From contig NZ_DASYGY010000009.1 in NCBI RefSeq assembly GCF_035999195.1, positions 2,170,001 through 2,234,000 of the forward strand: a stretch of 64,000 bases of DNA, read 5' to 3'. A program made the position numbers and the translations under genes. The notes beneath the pieces were generated by a model that saw only the letters and a program-made list of their open reading frames with translations, was not told the origin of the DNA and ran no database searches. Every line of letters starts with the position of its first letter. Position 1 is the stretch's first letter. Of the stretch, positions 32,798-42,138 are shown one piece after another. The stretch is from Pseudoxanthomonas sp. GTDB taxonomy: Bacteria > Pseudomonadota > Gammaproteobacteria > Xanthomonadales > Xanthomonadaceae.

Positions 32798-33892
32798 ATG
32801 ACATCTTCCGTCCCGCGCCATGCGCTGCCTCCCTTCTGGCTGCCGGTCCTTGCCGGACTGCCGCTGGGGGCGTGCCTGCTGCTGATGGCATTGCCGATCC
32901 TCGGCCATGGCAATGCGACGCTGTCGCGCACGCTGTACCTGGCGGCGTTCGTGCTGTGGCTGCTGCCGCTGACCGCGATGCAGCGCGGCATGTGGCGTCG
33001 CGGCGTGGCGGGCTGGAAGATGGCGGTGGCGCTGCTGCTGGCCACGTATGCGATGGCGCTGGCGACGCGCCTGCTGAGCATGGCGCTGCAGGCGTTCCTG
33101 TCCGGCGACGTGACGCGGCTGCTCCAGCCCGGTGTCGTCGACCCGACCCTGATCTTCCGTGGGCTGGAAGGCGCCTGGCTGGTGCTGGTGGCGTACTGCG
33201 CGATCCACGCGGTGGTGACCTACTACGCGGCGCTCCGGCACGAGCAGGCGGAACACCTGGCGGCGCGCGCGCTGGCCCGCGACGCGGAACTGCGCGCACT
33301 GCGCTACCAGCTGCAGCCGCACTTCCTGTTCAACACGCTCAACGCGATCTCCACCCTGGTCGCCGAGGAACGCGGCAGCGAAGCCCGGCAGGTGCTGGCG
33401 AGACTGGGCGATTTCCTGCGCGCGGTGCTGGAGGCGCGCGCCAGCCACGAAGTGGCGCTGGCCGAGGAGATCGCCATGACCGAGGCCTATCTGGAGGTGG
33501 AGAAGGCGCGGCTCGGCCGGCGCCTGCAGCTGTCCTGGCAGGTCGGCGACGGCGTCCTGGGGGCGCAGGTGCCGGCGCTGTTGCTGCAGCCGCTGGTGGA
33601 GAACGCGATCCGTCACGGCATCGCGCCACGCCGCACGCCCGGCCGCGTGGACGTCCACATCGCGCGCGAGGGCGCCCAGCTGGAAATCCGCATCGACAAC
33701 GACCTGCCCCCGCCCGAGGAAATGCCGACGACCACGGACCTGCTTCGCACGGGCGTGGGACTGGCCAATGTGCGCGGCCGTCTTGCGCAGCTGTATCCCG
33801 GTCTGGCGCGCGTGGAAGCCGGCATCGTGGCCGGGCGGTACCGCGCGCGGCTGCTGCTGCCGCTGCGTCCCGCGCCGGAGGCCGGCACGTGA
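32798..33892 (+). CDS. LytS-like sensor histidine kinase
   Basis: 364 residues from the ATG at 32798. Four membrane segments (about 13-35, 44-62, 73-97, 125-147) are followed by the His_kinase domain with His175 in ALRYQLQPHFLFNTLNAIS and a C-terminal HATPase with the N-box LLQPLVENAIRHG and the G-box TGVGLANVRGRL. This is the LytS/YpdA/AlgZ group. It should phosphorylate the LytTR regulator encoded next, whose GTG start overlaps this stop. In xanthomonads this pairing corresponds to AlgZ/AlgR-type systems, but the sensed signal is unknown. Confidence 0.92.
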   Translation: MTSSVPRHALPPFWLPVLAGLPLGACLLLMALPILGHGNATLSRTLYLAAFVLWLLPLTAMQRGMWRRGVAGWKMAVALLLATYAMALATRLLSMALQAFLSGDVTRLLQPGVVDPTLIFRGLEGAWLVLVAYCAIHAVVTYYAALRHEQAEHLAARALARDAELRALRYQLQPHFLFNTLNAISTLVAEERGSEARQVLARLGDFLRAVLEARASHEVALAEEIAMTEAYLEVEKARLGRRLQLSWQVGDGVLGAQVPALLLQPLVENAIRHGIAPRRTPGRVDVHIAREGAQLEIRIDNDLPPPEEMPTTTDLLRTGVGLANVRGRLAQLYPGLARVEAGIVAGRYRARLLLPLRPAPEAGT

Positions 33893-34638
33893 TCCGCGTC
33901 TGCGTGGTCGACGACGAGCCGCTGGCGCGTCGCGGGGTGCTGTCGCGGCTGGCCGCGTTCGACGACGTGCAGGTGGTGGGCGAATACGAGGACGGCACCA
34001 CGGCGCTGGCCGGCCTGCAGGCGCGACCGCCGGACCTGGTGTTCCTGGACGTGCAGATGCCGGGCATGAGCGGCCTGGACGTACTGGCGGCGCTGCCCGC
34101 GCACCAGCGGCCGCTGACGATCCTGCTCACGGCGCACGAGGGCTTCGCGGTGGCGGCGTTCGCGCTGAACGCGGTCGACTACCTGCTCAAGCCCATCGAC
34201 GACGCCCGCCTGGCCGAAGCGCTGGCGCGCGCACGCCGGCTGCTGCGGCTGCGCGAACTGGAGACGGCAGCGCCGGCCGGCATCGGGCTCGCGCCGACGC
34301 GGCACCTGCAGACGTTCACCGTGCGCATCGGCCATCGCACGCGCCTCATCCGCGCCGACAGCGTGGCGTGGATCGGCGCGGACGGCGACTACGCCGTGCT
34401 GCATGTCGGCGAACGCACGTACATGGTGCGCGAGTCGCTGCACCAGCTCGCCACGCAGCTGGACCCGGCACGATTCGTGCGCGTGCACCGTTCCTCGATC
34501 GTGCGGGTGGACCAGGTGGCCGAGATCCAGCCCCTGAGCAACCGCGATGCCATGCTGAGGTTGCACGACGGCACGCCGGTGCGCGTCAGCCGCACCTATA
34601 CCGACGCACTGCTGCAGGCGCTGCACGCGCGCAGCTGA
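33889..34638 (+). CDS. LytTR-type response regulator
   Basis: 249 residues from the GTG at 33889, which overlaps the kinase stop by 4 bases. The receiver domain has Asp54 (LVFLDVQMPGMSG), a VDDEP start and Lys in YLLKPID. A C-terminal LytTR DNA-binding domain follows (about 145-245: FTVRIGHRTRLIRADSVAWIGADGDY, RVHRSSIVRVDQVAEIQP). It binds DNA as a beta-fold regulator of the AlgR/LytR type. The exported serine hydrolase gene 145 bases downstream is a candidate target. Confidence 0.92.
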   Translation: MIRVCVVDDEPLARRGVLSRLAAFDDVQVVGEYEDGTTALAGLQARPPDLVFLDVQMPGMSGLDVLAALPAHQRPLTILLTAHEGFAVAAFALNAVDYLLKPIDDARLAEALARARRLLRLRELETAAPAGIGLAPTRHLQTFTVRIGHRTRLIRADSVAWIGADGDYAVLHVGERTYMVRESLHQLATQLDPARFVRVHRSSIVRVDQVAEIQPLSNRDAMLRLHDGTPVRVSRTYTDALLQALHARS

Positions 34639-34783
34639 CGGGGTGGTCGGCGGGGCATGCGCGCGCGATGGCCTGCGCATGGATCACCGGGCAGGCGCAG
34701 CGCAGGCACGTCCGGGCGCGGCCGCCACGACAGCGGACCCTCGCGTCTCCTACGGTGGACGCATCTTCCTCCGGAGCCCGTCG

Positions 34784-36247
34784 ATGCCCTCTCCCTGTCG
34801 CGCGTCCGTCCGCCGTTCGCGCCTGCTCACCCGCGCGCTTGCCCTCGCCCTCGCGTGCCTGGCCACTCCGGCGTTCGCCCGCGACACCTGCGGGCGCGCC
34901 ACGGACCACGCGGCCGCCGCGACCGCGCAGTCCGTGCTGGAAGCGCTGGTCGCCACCAACGGCGTGCCCGGCATGGGCGCCGCCGTGTGGCGCGACGGTC
35001 GCGTGGCCTGGACCGGCTGCGCCGGCCTGCGCGATATCGAAGCGGCCGCCCCGGTGCAGCGCGACACGGTGTTCCGGCTGGCGAGCGTCTCCAAGGTCAT
35101 CGCCACCACCGCGGCAGCCCGGCTGGTCGACGATGGCCGGCTCGACCTCGACGCACCGGTCGGCGACACGTTGCCCTGGCTGCCCGCGGCATGGGCGCCG
35201 GTGACGGTACGCCAGCTGGCGGCGCATACGTCCGGCGCACCGCACTACGCCGGCAACGATCTGCAGGTGTTGGGCAAGGTGCGGTATCCGACCTCGCGCG
35301 ATGCGGTCGGCATCTTCTCCGGCCGCGCGCTGCTGTCGCCGCCCGGCACCGCGTATCGCTACTCCTCGTGGGGTTACACGCTGCTCGGCGCGGTGATCGA
35401 AGCGCGCACGGGCACGTCGTTCGTCGACTACGTGCAACGCCACGTCACGCCCGGGCTGGCGATCGGCGCGGACGGGGAAACCGACGGTGCGAACGCGTCG
35501 TCGCTCTACGACATCGAGCACGGCAGCGCACGCCGCGTGCCCCGCACCGACATGAGCTACACCTGGCCCGGCGGCGGACTGGCCGCGACACCGGAGGCGC
35601 TGGCGATGTTCGGCGGCCGTGTGCTGGAACACCGCATCGTGTCCGCCGAGCGCTGGCAGGCCATGCAGCAGCCTGCGCGGCTGGCCGATGGCACACCGGT
35701 GCGGGATCGCGACTACGAGGTGGGCTTCGGCTGGCGCCTCGGCCGCGATGCCGACGGCGCCCGCATCGCGCACCACGCGGGTACCACCCCGGGCGCGCGC
35801 AGCGTGCTGTTGCTCTGGCCCGGGCAGGACACGGCGGTCGCGGTGCTGTCGAACGCCATGTGGGTGTCGTCCATCGAATCGACCGCGCAGATGCTCGCCG
35901 CGCCGTTCCGGGCACCGCCGCCCGGACTGGCGCGCGCCGACTGCCCCACCGCGACGCGCCTGGTCGGCCTGCTGAAGGGCGAGCGCTTCGAGGTCGACGC
36001 GACCTTCCGGCAGGAACGCGGACGCTGCGTGGGCGAACTCATCGCGCCCCCGCCGTTGCAGGCGTTCTTCGCCAGCGCGTCGGCCTGGCCGGACCGCCGC
36101 CTGCGCATCGTCGCCCTCGCCGACGACGGCAGCCTGGCGCGCGCGGCGCTGGCCACGCCCTACGGCCTGTACGACCTGCGCGCCACCGGCGCGCGACGCT
36201 GGTCGGCGACGCTCAATGGCGGGGCGATACTCGAACTGACGGACTGA
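34784..36247 (+). CDS. Exported serine hydrolase, beta-lactamase/PBP4-like fold (second copy)
   Basis: 487 residues; the ATG at 34784 follows CCGGAGCCC. A signal peptide (LACLATPAFARD) precedes a class-C-like domain: S101-V-S-K104, a YSSWGYTLLG Tyr motif and HHAGTTPG near residue 330. About 100 residues at the C-terminus (from roughly 390) form an extra beta-rich domain common in this family. Its role is a periplasmic esterase/peptidase of unknown substrate. It is distinct from, but in the same family as, the protein at 11349. Confidence 0.88.
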   Translation: MPSPCRASVRRSRLLTRALALALACLATPAFARDTCGRATDHAAAATAQSVLEALVATNGVPGMGAAVWRDGRVAWTGCAGLRDIEAAAPVQRDTVFRLASVSKVIATTAAARLVDDGRLDLDAPVGDTLPWLPAAWAPVTVRQLAAHTSGAPHYAGNDLQVLGKVRYPTSRDAVGIFSGRALLSPPGTAYRYSSWGYTLLGAVIEARTGTSFVDYVQRHVTPGLAIGADGETDGANASSLYDIEHGSARRVPRTDMSYTWPGGGLAATPEALAMFGGRVLEHRIVSAERWQAMQQPARLADGTPVRDRDYEVGFGWRLGRDADGARIAHHAGTTPGARSVLLLWPGQDTAVAVLSNAMWVSSIESTAQMLAAPFRAPPPGLARADCPTATRLVGLLKGERFEVDATFRQERGRCVGELIAPPPLQAFFASASAWPDRRLRIVALADDGSLARAALATPYGLYDLRATGARRWSATLNGGAILELTD

Positions 36248-36389
36248 TGCCGGTGCGGCCTGCGGGGTCCGCGCACGTGCGCCCGCTCGGATCCGGGATG
36301 CCCACCTTCCCCGGATGAGCCCAGGACCGGGACGGCCCGCCACGGGCGGCATCCAGGCTCACGGCTGCGGGCATCGGCCCTGTCCGGCG

Positions 36390-36896
36390 CTACGGCTCTT
36401 TCGTTTCGCGCATCTCCATCAGCGTCAGATACAACCGCAGATCGAACTCCAGCTGGTGGTAGTCCGGTTCCATGTGCGTGCACAGCTGGTAGAAGGCCTT
36501 GTTGTGCTCGGCTTCCCTGATATGCGCCAGTTCGTGCACGGCGATCATCTTCAGGAACGCCGCCGGCGCGTCGCGGAACACGGTGGCGATGCGGATCTCG
36601 CGGCGGGCCTTGAGCTTGCCGCCGTGTACCCGCGAGATGGCCGTATGCGTACCCAGCGCATGCTTCATCACCTGCAGCGTGCTGTCGTAGACCACCTTGC
36701 CCAGCGGCACCGAGCGGCGCAGGTACTGCTCCTTCAGCGCCTGCACGTAGTCGTACAGCTGGCCGTCGCTGCGCACGGCATGGGGTTCGGCGTACTTCTT
36801 CGCCAGCATCGGCGCCAGCCCGTCCTGCGCGATCAGCGCACGCACGCGTTCCTGCAGGTCCTGGGGATAGCCGGCGAGATACTTCAGGGGTTCCAT
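36390..36896 (-). CDS. YgjP-type zinc metallohydrolase
   Basis: 168 residues. The zinc motif is H121-E-L-A-H125 (VHELAHIREAEHNKAFY), with a third candidate His131, as in the YgjP/DUF45 (WSS-like) family. The N-terminal part (MEPLKYLAGYPQDLQERVRAL) is a helical extension not in YgjP of E. coli. Cytoplasmic, function unknown. It reads divergently from the DUF2058 gene, with about 76 bases between starts. Confidence 0.85.
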   Translation of the reverse strand: MEPLKYLAGYPQDLQERVRALIAQDGLAPMLAKKYAEPHAVRSDGQLYDYVQALKEQYLRRSVPLGKVVYDSTLQVMKHALGTHTAISRVHGGKLKARREIRIATVFRDAPAAFLKMIAVHELAHIREAEHNKAFYQLCTHMEPDYHQLEFDLRLYLTLMEMRETKEP

Positions 36897-36972
36897 GGGA
36901 GTGGCGTGCGGACGCGGAGGGCCGGGGACGGCGGGTATGATTGACCATCACACCCGATCAAGACACCGCGAC

Positions 36973-37521
36973 ATGGCGAAGGGAAATCCTCTCCAGGAAC
37001 AACTGCTCAAGGCCGGCCTGGTCAAGAAATCCAAGCTGGCCGAGGTCGCACGCGAGCAGAACAAGGCCCGCCACGGCAAGGGCCCCGCCGCGCCCAACGA
37101 GATCCAGCGCGAGGCCGAACGCGCGCGCGCCGAGAAGGCCGAACGCGACCGGGCGCTGGAAGCCGAACGCAAGGCGCACGCCCGCACCGCGGAACTGCGC
37201 GCCCAGGCGCGGCAGATCATCGCCGACCGCAAGGTGCCGCGCAGCGGCGAGCTGGAATACCGCTTCACCGCGAACGGCGCCATCCGCACCGTGCTGGTCA
37301 ACGACGACCTGAAGAAGAAACTGGCCGCCGGCCTGCTGGTGATCGCGCACATCGACGACCGCTACGAACTGCTGCCGCGCGTGGCCGCCGACAAGGTGCG
37401 CGAGCGCGATCCCGACATGATCGTGCTCGATCATGCCCAGGGAACGGATGCTGCGGCATCCACCTCCGAGGACGACGACTACTACGCCCAGTTCAAGGTG
37501 CCCGACGACCTGATGTGGTGA
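36973..37521 (+). CDS. DUF2058 protein (YaiL-like)
   Basis: 182 residues. It matches the YaiL family, annotated as nucleoprotein/polynucleotide-associated: MAKGNPLQEQLLKAGLVKKSKLAEV, a charged central coiled coil rich in Arg/Glu/Lys (about 45-95), then NDDLKKKLAAGLLVIAHIDDRYELLPR and a final acidic tail ending DDLMW. A link to nucleic acids is inferred from family and charge only. Confidence 0.9.
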   Translation: MAKGNPLQEQLLKAGLVKKSKLAEVAREQNKARHGKGPAAPNEIQREAERARAEKAERDRALEAERKAHARTAELRAQARQIIADRKVPRSGELEYRFTANGAIRTVLVNDDLKKKLAAGLLVIAHIDDRYELLPRVAADKVRERDPDMIVLDHAQGTDAAASTSEDDDYYAQFKVPDDLMW

Positions 37522-37588
37522 CGGCCGCACTGCCGGACCGGGCTTGACGGCTCCTGTAGGGTGGAATGAGACCCCTGAGGAGACCGCC

Positions 37589-38287
37589 ATGCAGCAGCAC
37601 GAACTCGATGCCCTCTTCGACCAGCAGGCCGCCGGCTACGATGCCCGCTGGGTGCGCATGGCGCCGATCCGCGAGAGCCTGCTGTTCCTGATGGAAACCG
37701 TGTTCGCGGACCTGCCCGAGGACGCGCGCCTGCTGTGCGTCGGCGCGGGCACCGGCGCGGAGATCGCGCACCTGGCGCGGCGCTTCCCGCGCTGGACCTT
37801 CCTCGCACTGGATCCTTCCACGCAGATGATCGCCACCTGCCGCGCACGCGCCGAGCGCGAAGGCTTCGCCGACCGCTGTGGTTTCCATGCCGACGTGGTC
37901 GACACGCTGCCGGAGGCCGCCGCGTTCGATGGCGCCACCTGCCTGCTGGTCTCGCAGTTCCTGCTCGATCCGGCCGTGCGCACGGCGTTCTTCGCCTCGA
38001 TCGCGCGGCGCCTGCGTCCGGGCGGCACGCTCGCCTGGGCCGATCTCGCCTGGGACACCGCGGCGGCCGACTACCCGGCCATGTTGAAGCTGTGGATGGA
38101 AACCATGTCCGGCGCCGGCCTCGACGCCGCCGCGCTGGAACAGATCCGCGCCAACTACGCGCGCGATGTCGCCATCCTGCCGCCCGACCACGTGGCTGCG
38201 CTGGCGCAAGCCGGTGGCTTCCTGTCGCCGCTGCGCTTCCACCAGGCCGGGATGATCCATGGCTGGTGCGCCCGCACGGCAGGGTAG
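37589..38287 (+). CDS. Class I SAM-dependent methyltransferase
   Basis: 232 residues; the ATG at 37589 follows GAGGAG. The SAM-binding motif I reads LLCVGAGTGAEIAHLARRF, then an acidic residue (LALDPSTQM), and a domain end with RRLRPGGTLAWADLAWD. The fold is that of UbiE/Tam-like methyltransferases. Substrate unknown. The exported alpha/beta hydrolase gene starts 40 bases downstream. Confidence 0.87.
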   Translation: MQQHELDALFDQQAAGYDARWVRMAPIRESLLFLMETVFADLPEDARLLCVGAGTGAEIAHLARRFPRWTFLALDPSTQMIATCRARAEREGFADRCGFHADVVDTLPEAAAFDGATCLLVSQFLLDPAVRTAFFASIARRLRPGGTLAWADLAWDTAAADYPAMLKLWMETMSGAGLDAAALEQIRANYARDVAILPPDHVAALAQAGGFLSPLRFHQAGMIHGWCARTAG

Positions 38288-38327
38288 GCTAGTCCGACCG
38301 CCACCGCCTCGCGCCCCCGGAGATCGC

Positions 38328-39434
38328 ATGCGCCTGCCCTGCCTGTCGCTCGCCCTGTCCCTTCTGCTGTCGCCCGCCTTCGCGCAGGACGCGTCCACCG
38401 CGATATCGCCGCCGGTGGAGGACACCGGCACGCTGGCCGGCGCGCCCTACCGCATCGATATCCCGGCTGACTGGAACGGCGAGCTGGTCGTACTGGCACA
38501 CGGCTTCGAACCGGTCGGCGTAGCGCGCGAAACACCCTGGCCCGCCGATCCCGCCACCCCGATGTTCACTTCCGAACGTTATGCGGTGGCGCAGAGCGGC
38601 TACGCGACGCAGGGCTGGGCAGTGCGCGACGCCATTGCCGACAGCGAACGCCTGCGCGCGCACTTCGTGCAGCGGCATGGCCAACCGACGAAGACATGGA
38701 TGGTCGGCATGTCGATGGGCGGCGGCATCGCCATCGCCAGCCTCGAACAGCAGGCCGCGCACTACGACGGCGCACTGTCGCTCTGCGGCGCCAACCTGCC
38801 CGGCGAGGTGCTGGCGACGGAACTGTTCACCTCGCTGGTCGCGTTCGATGCCCTGTTCCCGCCGCACGAGGGTGAAGCGGGGTTCCGCCTGTCCGATCCC
38901 GCCGCGCCGGTGCTCGACCAGAACACGGTGATGGACCGCGTCGATGCCGCCCTGCCGCGCGATCCGGCCGCCGCTCAGAGACTCGCGACCAGGCTGGAGG
39001 TGTCCGTCGAGGCGCTGCCCGGCACGCTCGGCCTGCACTACCTGGTGATCCGCGACCTGATCGCGCGCGGCGGTGGCATGCCGGTGGACAATCGCCTGGT
39101 GCGCTACACGGGATTCGGCGACGACGACGCATTCAACCGTCGCGTGCCGCGTTATGTCGGCGATGTGGCGGCCATGGACTACGTGGCTGCGGCGCCGGCC
39201 CTGTCGGGCCGGCCACAGAAGCCGCTGGTGCTGCAGTACAACGCCGATGACCCGACCATCAACCCCCGCTTCCGGCCGGTGTATGCGCAGAAGGCGCGGG
39301 ACGCCACCGTGGTGCCGCTGACGCTGCCGGACGCGCCGGGCGGGCATTGCCGATTCTCTGCGGATCAGGTCAAGGATGCATTCCGCGTGCTGACCGGCTG
39401 GGTGGAATCGGGCGAGCGACCGCCGCTGCGCTGA
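38328..39434 (+). CDS. Exported alpha/beta hydrolase
   Basis: 368 residues; the start at 38328 opens a signal peptide (ending SPAFAQDA). The fold shows LAHGF and the nucleophile elbow GMSMGGG (Ser129), with PGGHCRF near the end as the likely catalytic His. It resembles secreted esterase/peptidase-type hydrolases; the substrate is unknown. It is convergent with the GMC oxidoreductase gene, with 15 bases between the stops. Confidence 0.82.
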   Translation: MRLPCLSLALSLLLSPAFAQDASTAISPPVEDTGTLAGAPYRIDIPADWNGELVVLAHGFEPVGVARETPWPADPATPMFTSERYAVAQSGYATQGWAVRDAIADSERLRAHFVQRHGQPTKTWMVGMSMGGGIAIASLEQQAAHYDGALSLCGANLPGEVLATELFTSLVAFDALFPPHEGEAGFRLSDPAAPVLDQNTVMDRVDAALPRDPAAAQRLATRLEVSVEALPGTLGLHYLVIRDLIARGGGMPVDNRLVRYTGFGDDDAFNRRVPRYVGDVAAMDYVAAAPALSGRPQKPLVLQYNADDPTINPRFRPVYAQKARDATVVPLTLPDAPGGHCRFSADQVKDAFRVLTGWVESGERPPLR

Positions 39435-39449
39435 CCGCGCGGGGACGCG

Positions 39450-41036
39450 TCAGAGCCGGTGCGCACGCCCGATGATCTCCGCCGCCCGCTCGCCGATCAC
39501 GACGCACGGCGCCATCGTGTTGCCGCTCGGGACATTCGGCAGGACGGAGGCGTCGGCGATGCGCAGACGCTCGATGCCGTAGACCTGCAGGTTGCCGTTG
39601 ACCACGGACATCGCATCGCGTCCCATCTTCGCCGTGCATGCCTGGTGCCAGAAGGTCACGGCCGCGTCGCGGAGATAGGTGTCCATCTCGGAGGTGCCCA
39701 GGTTTCCGGGCATCGCTTCGCGCTTCAAGAGGTTCCTGAAGGGCGAGGCGTGCGCCATCTCCCGGGCCAGCGCGACAGTCGCCCTGGCGTCACGCAGATC
39801 GTCGGGATGCGACAGCGTATTGGCCTGGATCCGCGGGGGCGCGTCGGGATCGGCACCGGTGAGATGCACCGAGCCGCGGCTCTTGGGATGCGACAGTCCG
39901 GCGAAGGTCATCCAGCCATGCGCCGGCACGCCGCGATGCGCGGTTTCCGGCGTCGGTACGGGGAACTCCAGCTGGCAATGGAAGACGTCGGGCGCAGCCA
40001 ATGCGGCATCGGTCTTCCAGTACAGTGTGGCTTCCGATCCGCCGTTGCCCACACCCACCGGCGCGTTCGCCTCGAACAGACAGCCGAAGGACACGTGGTC
40101 CTGGTGGTTCCGCCCGACACCGGGCAGGTGCTGGATCACCGGGATGCCATGCGGTGCCAGTTCCTCCTCGGGGCCGATGCCGGACTGCATCAGCACCTTG
40201 GGCGTATTGATCGCGCCCATCGACAGGATCACTTCGCGATCGGCCAGGATGCGCGTGCGCTGCGCACCCTGGGTGATCTCGACGCCGACGACCGTAGTGC
40301 CTTCGAGCACGAGTCTGCTGACCTGTGCGCCCGTCATCACCGTCAGGTTGGGCTGCCCCAGTTTCGGGAGGATGTAGGCGCGGAAGAGCGATGAGCGCTG
40401 TCCGGCCTTGACGATCAGATCGTTGAGCGCGACCCCGCCACGGCCTTCCATCATCGCGCCATTGGGGCTGTCGAACGTGGGTATTCCGAGGGTTTTCGCC
40501 GCTTCGACCATGGCGATCGCCACGGGCTGCGGATGCGGCGGGGTTTCCACGTGCACCGGCCCGCCGGTGCCGCGACGGGCGGCATCGGGCAGGCCGCGCC
40601 AGTCTTCGATACGCCGGTAGATCCCGAGGACGGACCGATAACCCCAGTCATCGTCGCCGGCTTCCTCGGCGAACTGGTCCCAGTCGGCCTGGTGGCCGCG
40701 TGCCCACACCATCACGTTGATGCTGGAGCTGCCGCCCAGCACCTTGCCCATGTTGAGCGGGATGGCGCGGTGGTTGAGGTGCGGGTTGGACTGCGCCACG
40801 AAACCCCAGTCGCGATCCGAGCCCAGGTTGAGCGGCCACTGGGTCGGCTCGAGGATCTCCGGCAGCGTATCGGCGCCGCCCGCTTCCACCAGCAGCACAC
40901 GCACGCCCGGATGCTCGGCCAACCGGCCGGCGAGGGCGCAGCCGGCCGGTCCGGCGCCGCAGACGATGAAATCGAAACGGCCGGAGGGTGCGCCGGTCGT
41001 CAGGGAGGGCGCGTACGACGCGGGAGGAATGGACAT
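39450..41036 (-). CDS. GMC-family FAD-dependent oxidoreductase
   Basis: 528 residues. The N-terminal FAD motif is GAGPAGCALAGRLAE, followed by GKVLGGSSSINVMVWARG and the second GMC signature MGAINTPKVLMQSGIGP. The active-site His (FWHQACTAKMG) and the C-terminal PSGNTMAPCVVIGERAA are in place. This is the choline-dehydrogenase-like branch: oxidation of an alcohol to aldehyde or ketone. It is the last gene of a minus-strand group with an alpha/beta hydrolase and an SDR, suggesting a small catabolic module for an alcohol or ester. Confidence 0.92.
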   Translation of the reverse strand: MSIPPASYAPSLTTGAPSGRFDFIVCGAGPAGCALAGRLAEHPGVRVLLVEAGGADTLPEILEPTQWPLNLGSDRDWGFVAQSNPHLNHRAIPLNMGKVLGGSSSINVMVWARGHQADWDQFAEEAGDDDWGYRSVLGIYRRIEDWRGLPDAARRGTGGPVHVETPPHPQPVAIAMVEAAKTLGIPTFDSPNGAMMEGRGGVALNDLIVKAGQRSSLFRAYILPKLGQPNLTVMTGAQVSRLVLEGTTVVGVEITQGAQRTRILADREVILSMGAINTPKVLMQSGIGPEEELAPHGIPVIQHLPGVGRNHQDHVSFGCLFEANAPVGVGNGGSEATLYWKTDAALAAPDVFHCQLEFPVPTPETAHRGVPAHGWMTFAGLSHPKSRGSVHLTGADPDAPPRIQANTLSHPDDLRDARATVALAREMAHASPFRNLLKREAMPGNLGTSEMDTYLRDAAVTFWHQACTAKMGRDAMSVVNGNLQVYGIERLRIADASVLPNVPSGNTMAPCVVIGERAAEIIGRAHRL

Positions 41037-41156
41037 GACGGCAGAGGCTCCGGGCAGGGAAAGACCTTCGGGCAGCCGGCCGGGGCCACCCGTCGTGGGG
41101 GAGAGGAGAAAGGAGGGGGACGCGGCGGCGAGTGCGACCGTCGCGCCCCGGCGTGC

Positions 41157-41942
41157 TTACCTGGCCGCCTGGCCGGCGTCGCGCGCCGCGCGGTCGATCG
41201 TGTCGGCGACCACCTTGGGCTGCGTCATGAAGACCGCATGGCTGGCGGAGACCTTGGTGATGCGCGCGTCGATGCGTTCGGCCATGTGGATCAGCATCGC
41301 CTGGTCGAAGGCCTTGTCTTCGGTGGCGATCACGGCCCAGCTGGGCTTGCTGCGCCACGCGGCGTGGGTCAGCGGGGTGCCGAAGGCCGACATGTTGATG
41401 GGCACCTGCGAGTCGCGCAGGAACGCGGCATCGGCATCGGTGGTGTCGTGGGCGAAGCCGGCCTTGAACTTGGCAGGATGGATGAAGCCGAAGCCGTCGG
41501 CGCTGGTCTCGATCACGAACTCCGGCGTGGGCGCGAAGCCGGTGTACTGCTGGGCGGTGGTTTCGCCGGCGTCCGGCGCCAGCGCCGACACGTAGACCAG
41601 ACCGGCGACCTTGTCGTGCACGCCGGCTTCGGTGATGACCGTGCCGCCCCAGGAGTGTCCGACCAGGATGGCGGGGCCGTCCTGGCGGTCCAGTACGCGT
41701 TTCGTGGCGGCCACATCGTCGGCCAGCGAGGTCAGCGGGTTCTGCACGATGGAGACGCGGTAGCCGCGCGCGGTGAGATCCTCGTACACCGGGCGCCATC
41801 CGGATCCATCGGCGAAGGCGCCGTGCACCAGCACGACGTTCCTCACCTGGCCGCCGTCGCGGACGGCCTCGGTGGCATGGGCAGAGGGAGACAGGCTGGC
41901 GGCCAGCGCGGCGGCGAGCAGGGCGGGAATGAGCTTGAACAT
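41157..41942 (-). CDS. Exported alpha/beta hydrolase (EstC/salicylate-esterase-like)
   Basis: 261 residues with a signal peptide (ending PSAHATEA). The pattern LVHGAFADGSGW, nucleophile elbow GHSWGG (Ser97) and ASHAVFMTQPK (catalytic His) is that of the pyrethroid/salicylate-type esterases (Abhydrolase_6, plant MES-like). It should hydrolyse a small ester in the periplasm. A 30-bp symmetric element lies about 90 bases upstream (42031-42060). It lies in the same orientation as the GMC and SDR genes. Confidence 0.88.
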   Translation of the reverse strand: MFKLIPALLAAALAASLSPSAHATEAVRDGGQVRNVVLVHGAFADGSGWRPVYEDLTARGYRVSIVQNPLTSLADDVAATKRVLDRQDGPAILVGHSWGGTVITEAGVHDKVAGLVYVSALAPDAGETTAQQYTGFAPTPEFVIETSADGFGFIHPAKFKAGFAHDTTDADAAFLRDSQVPINMSAFGTPLTHAAWRSKPSWAVIATEDKAFDQAMLIHMAERIDARITKVSASHAVFMTQPKVVADTIDRAARDAGQAAR

Positions 41943-42030
41943 GGTCGTGTCCTCGGAGCGGTGGTGGGTGGCGTTCGGGGTGCGGCGTCGGCCGGCAGGG
42001 GTACTTTGCCGGCACGCGCAGAACTTTCAG

Positions 42031-42060
42031 TTACGAATAGTCCTGATAACTTGATCGTAA
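42031..42060. promoter_or_regulatory. Symmetric element TTACGA-N18-TCGTAA upstream of an esterase gene
   Basis: Perfect 6-bp arms with 18 bases between, in the most AT-rich stretch of the neighbourhood, 89-118 bases before the start of the minus-strand esterase. This is a possible operator or promoter region. The 196-bp gap to the SDR gene contains nothing else I can name. Confidence 0.3.
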
Positions 42061-42138
42061 GTACCGCTCCGACAATCACCCCTGCAGCTGCCCGCCGGGT
42101 CGCGACAGGCAGCGAGGGCCCGGGAGCAGCGGCAGGGC

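Noticed and set aside
37557..37576. GTAGGGTGGAATGAGACCCC as another GTAG-type REP copy
   Set aside because: The GTAG head is there, but the hairpin arms do not match either REP family. It lies in the ribosome-site region of the methyltransferase gene.
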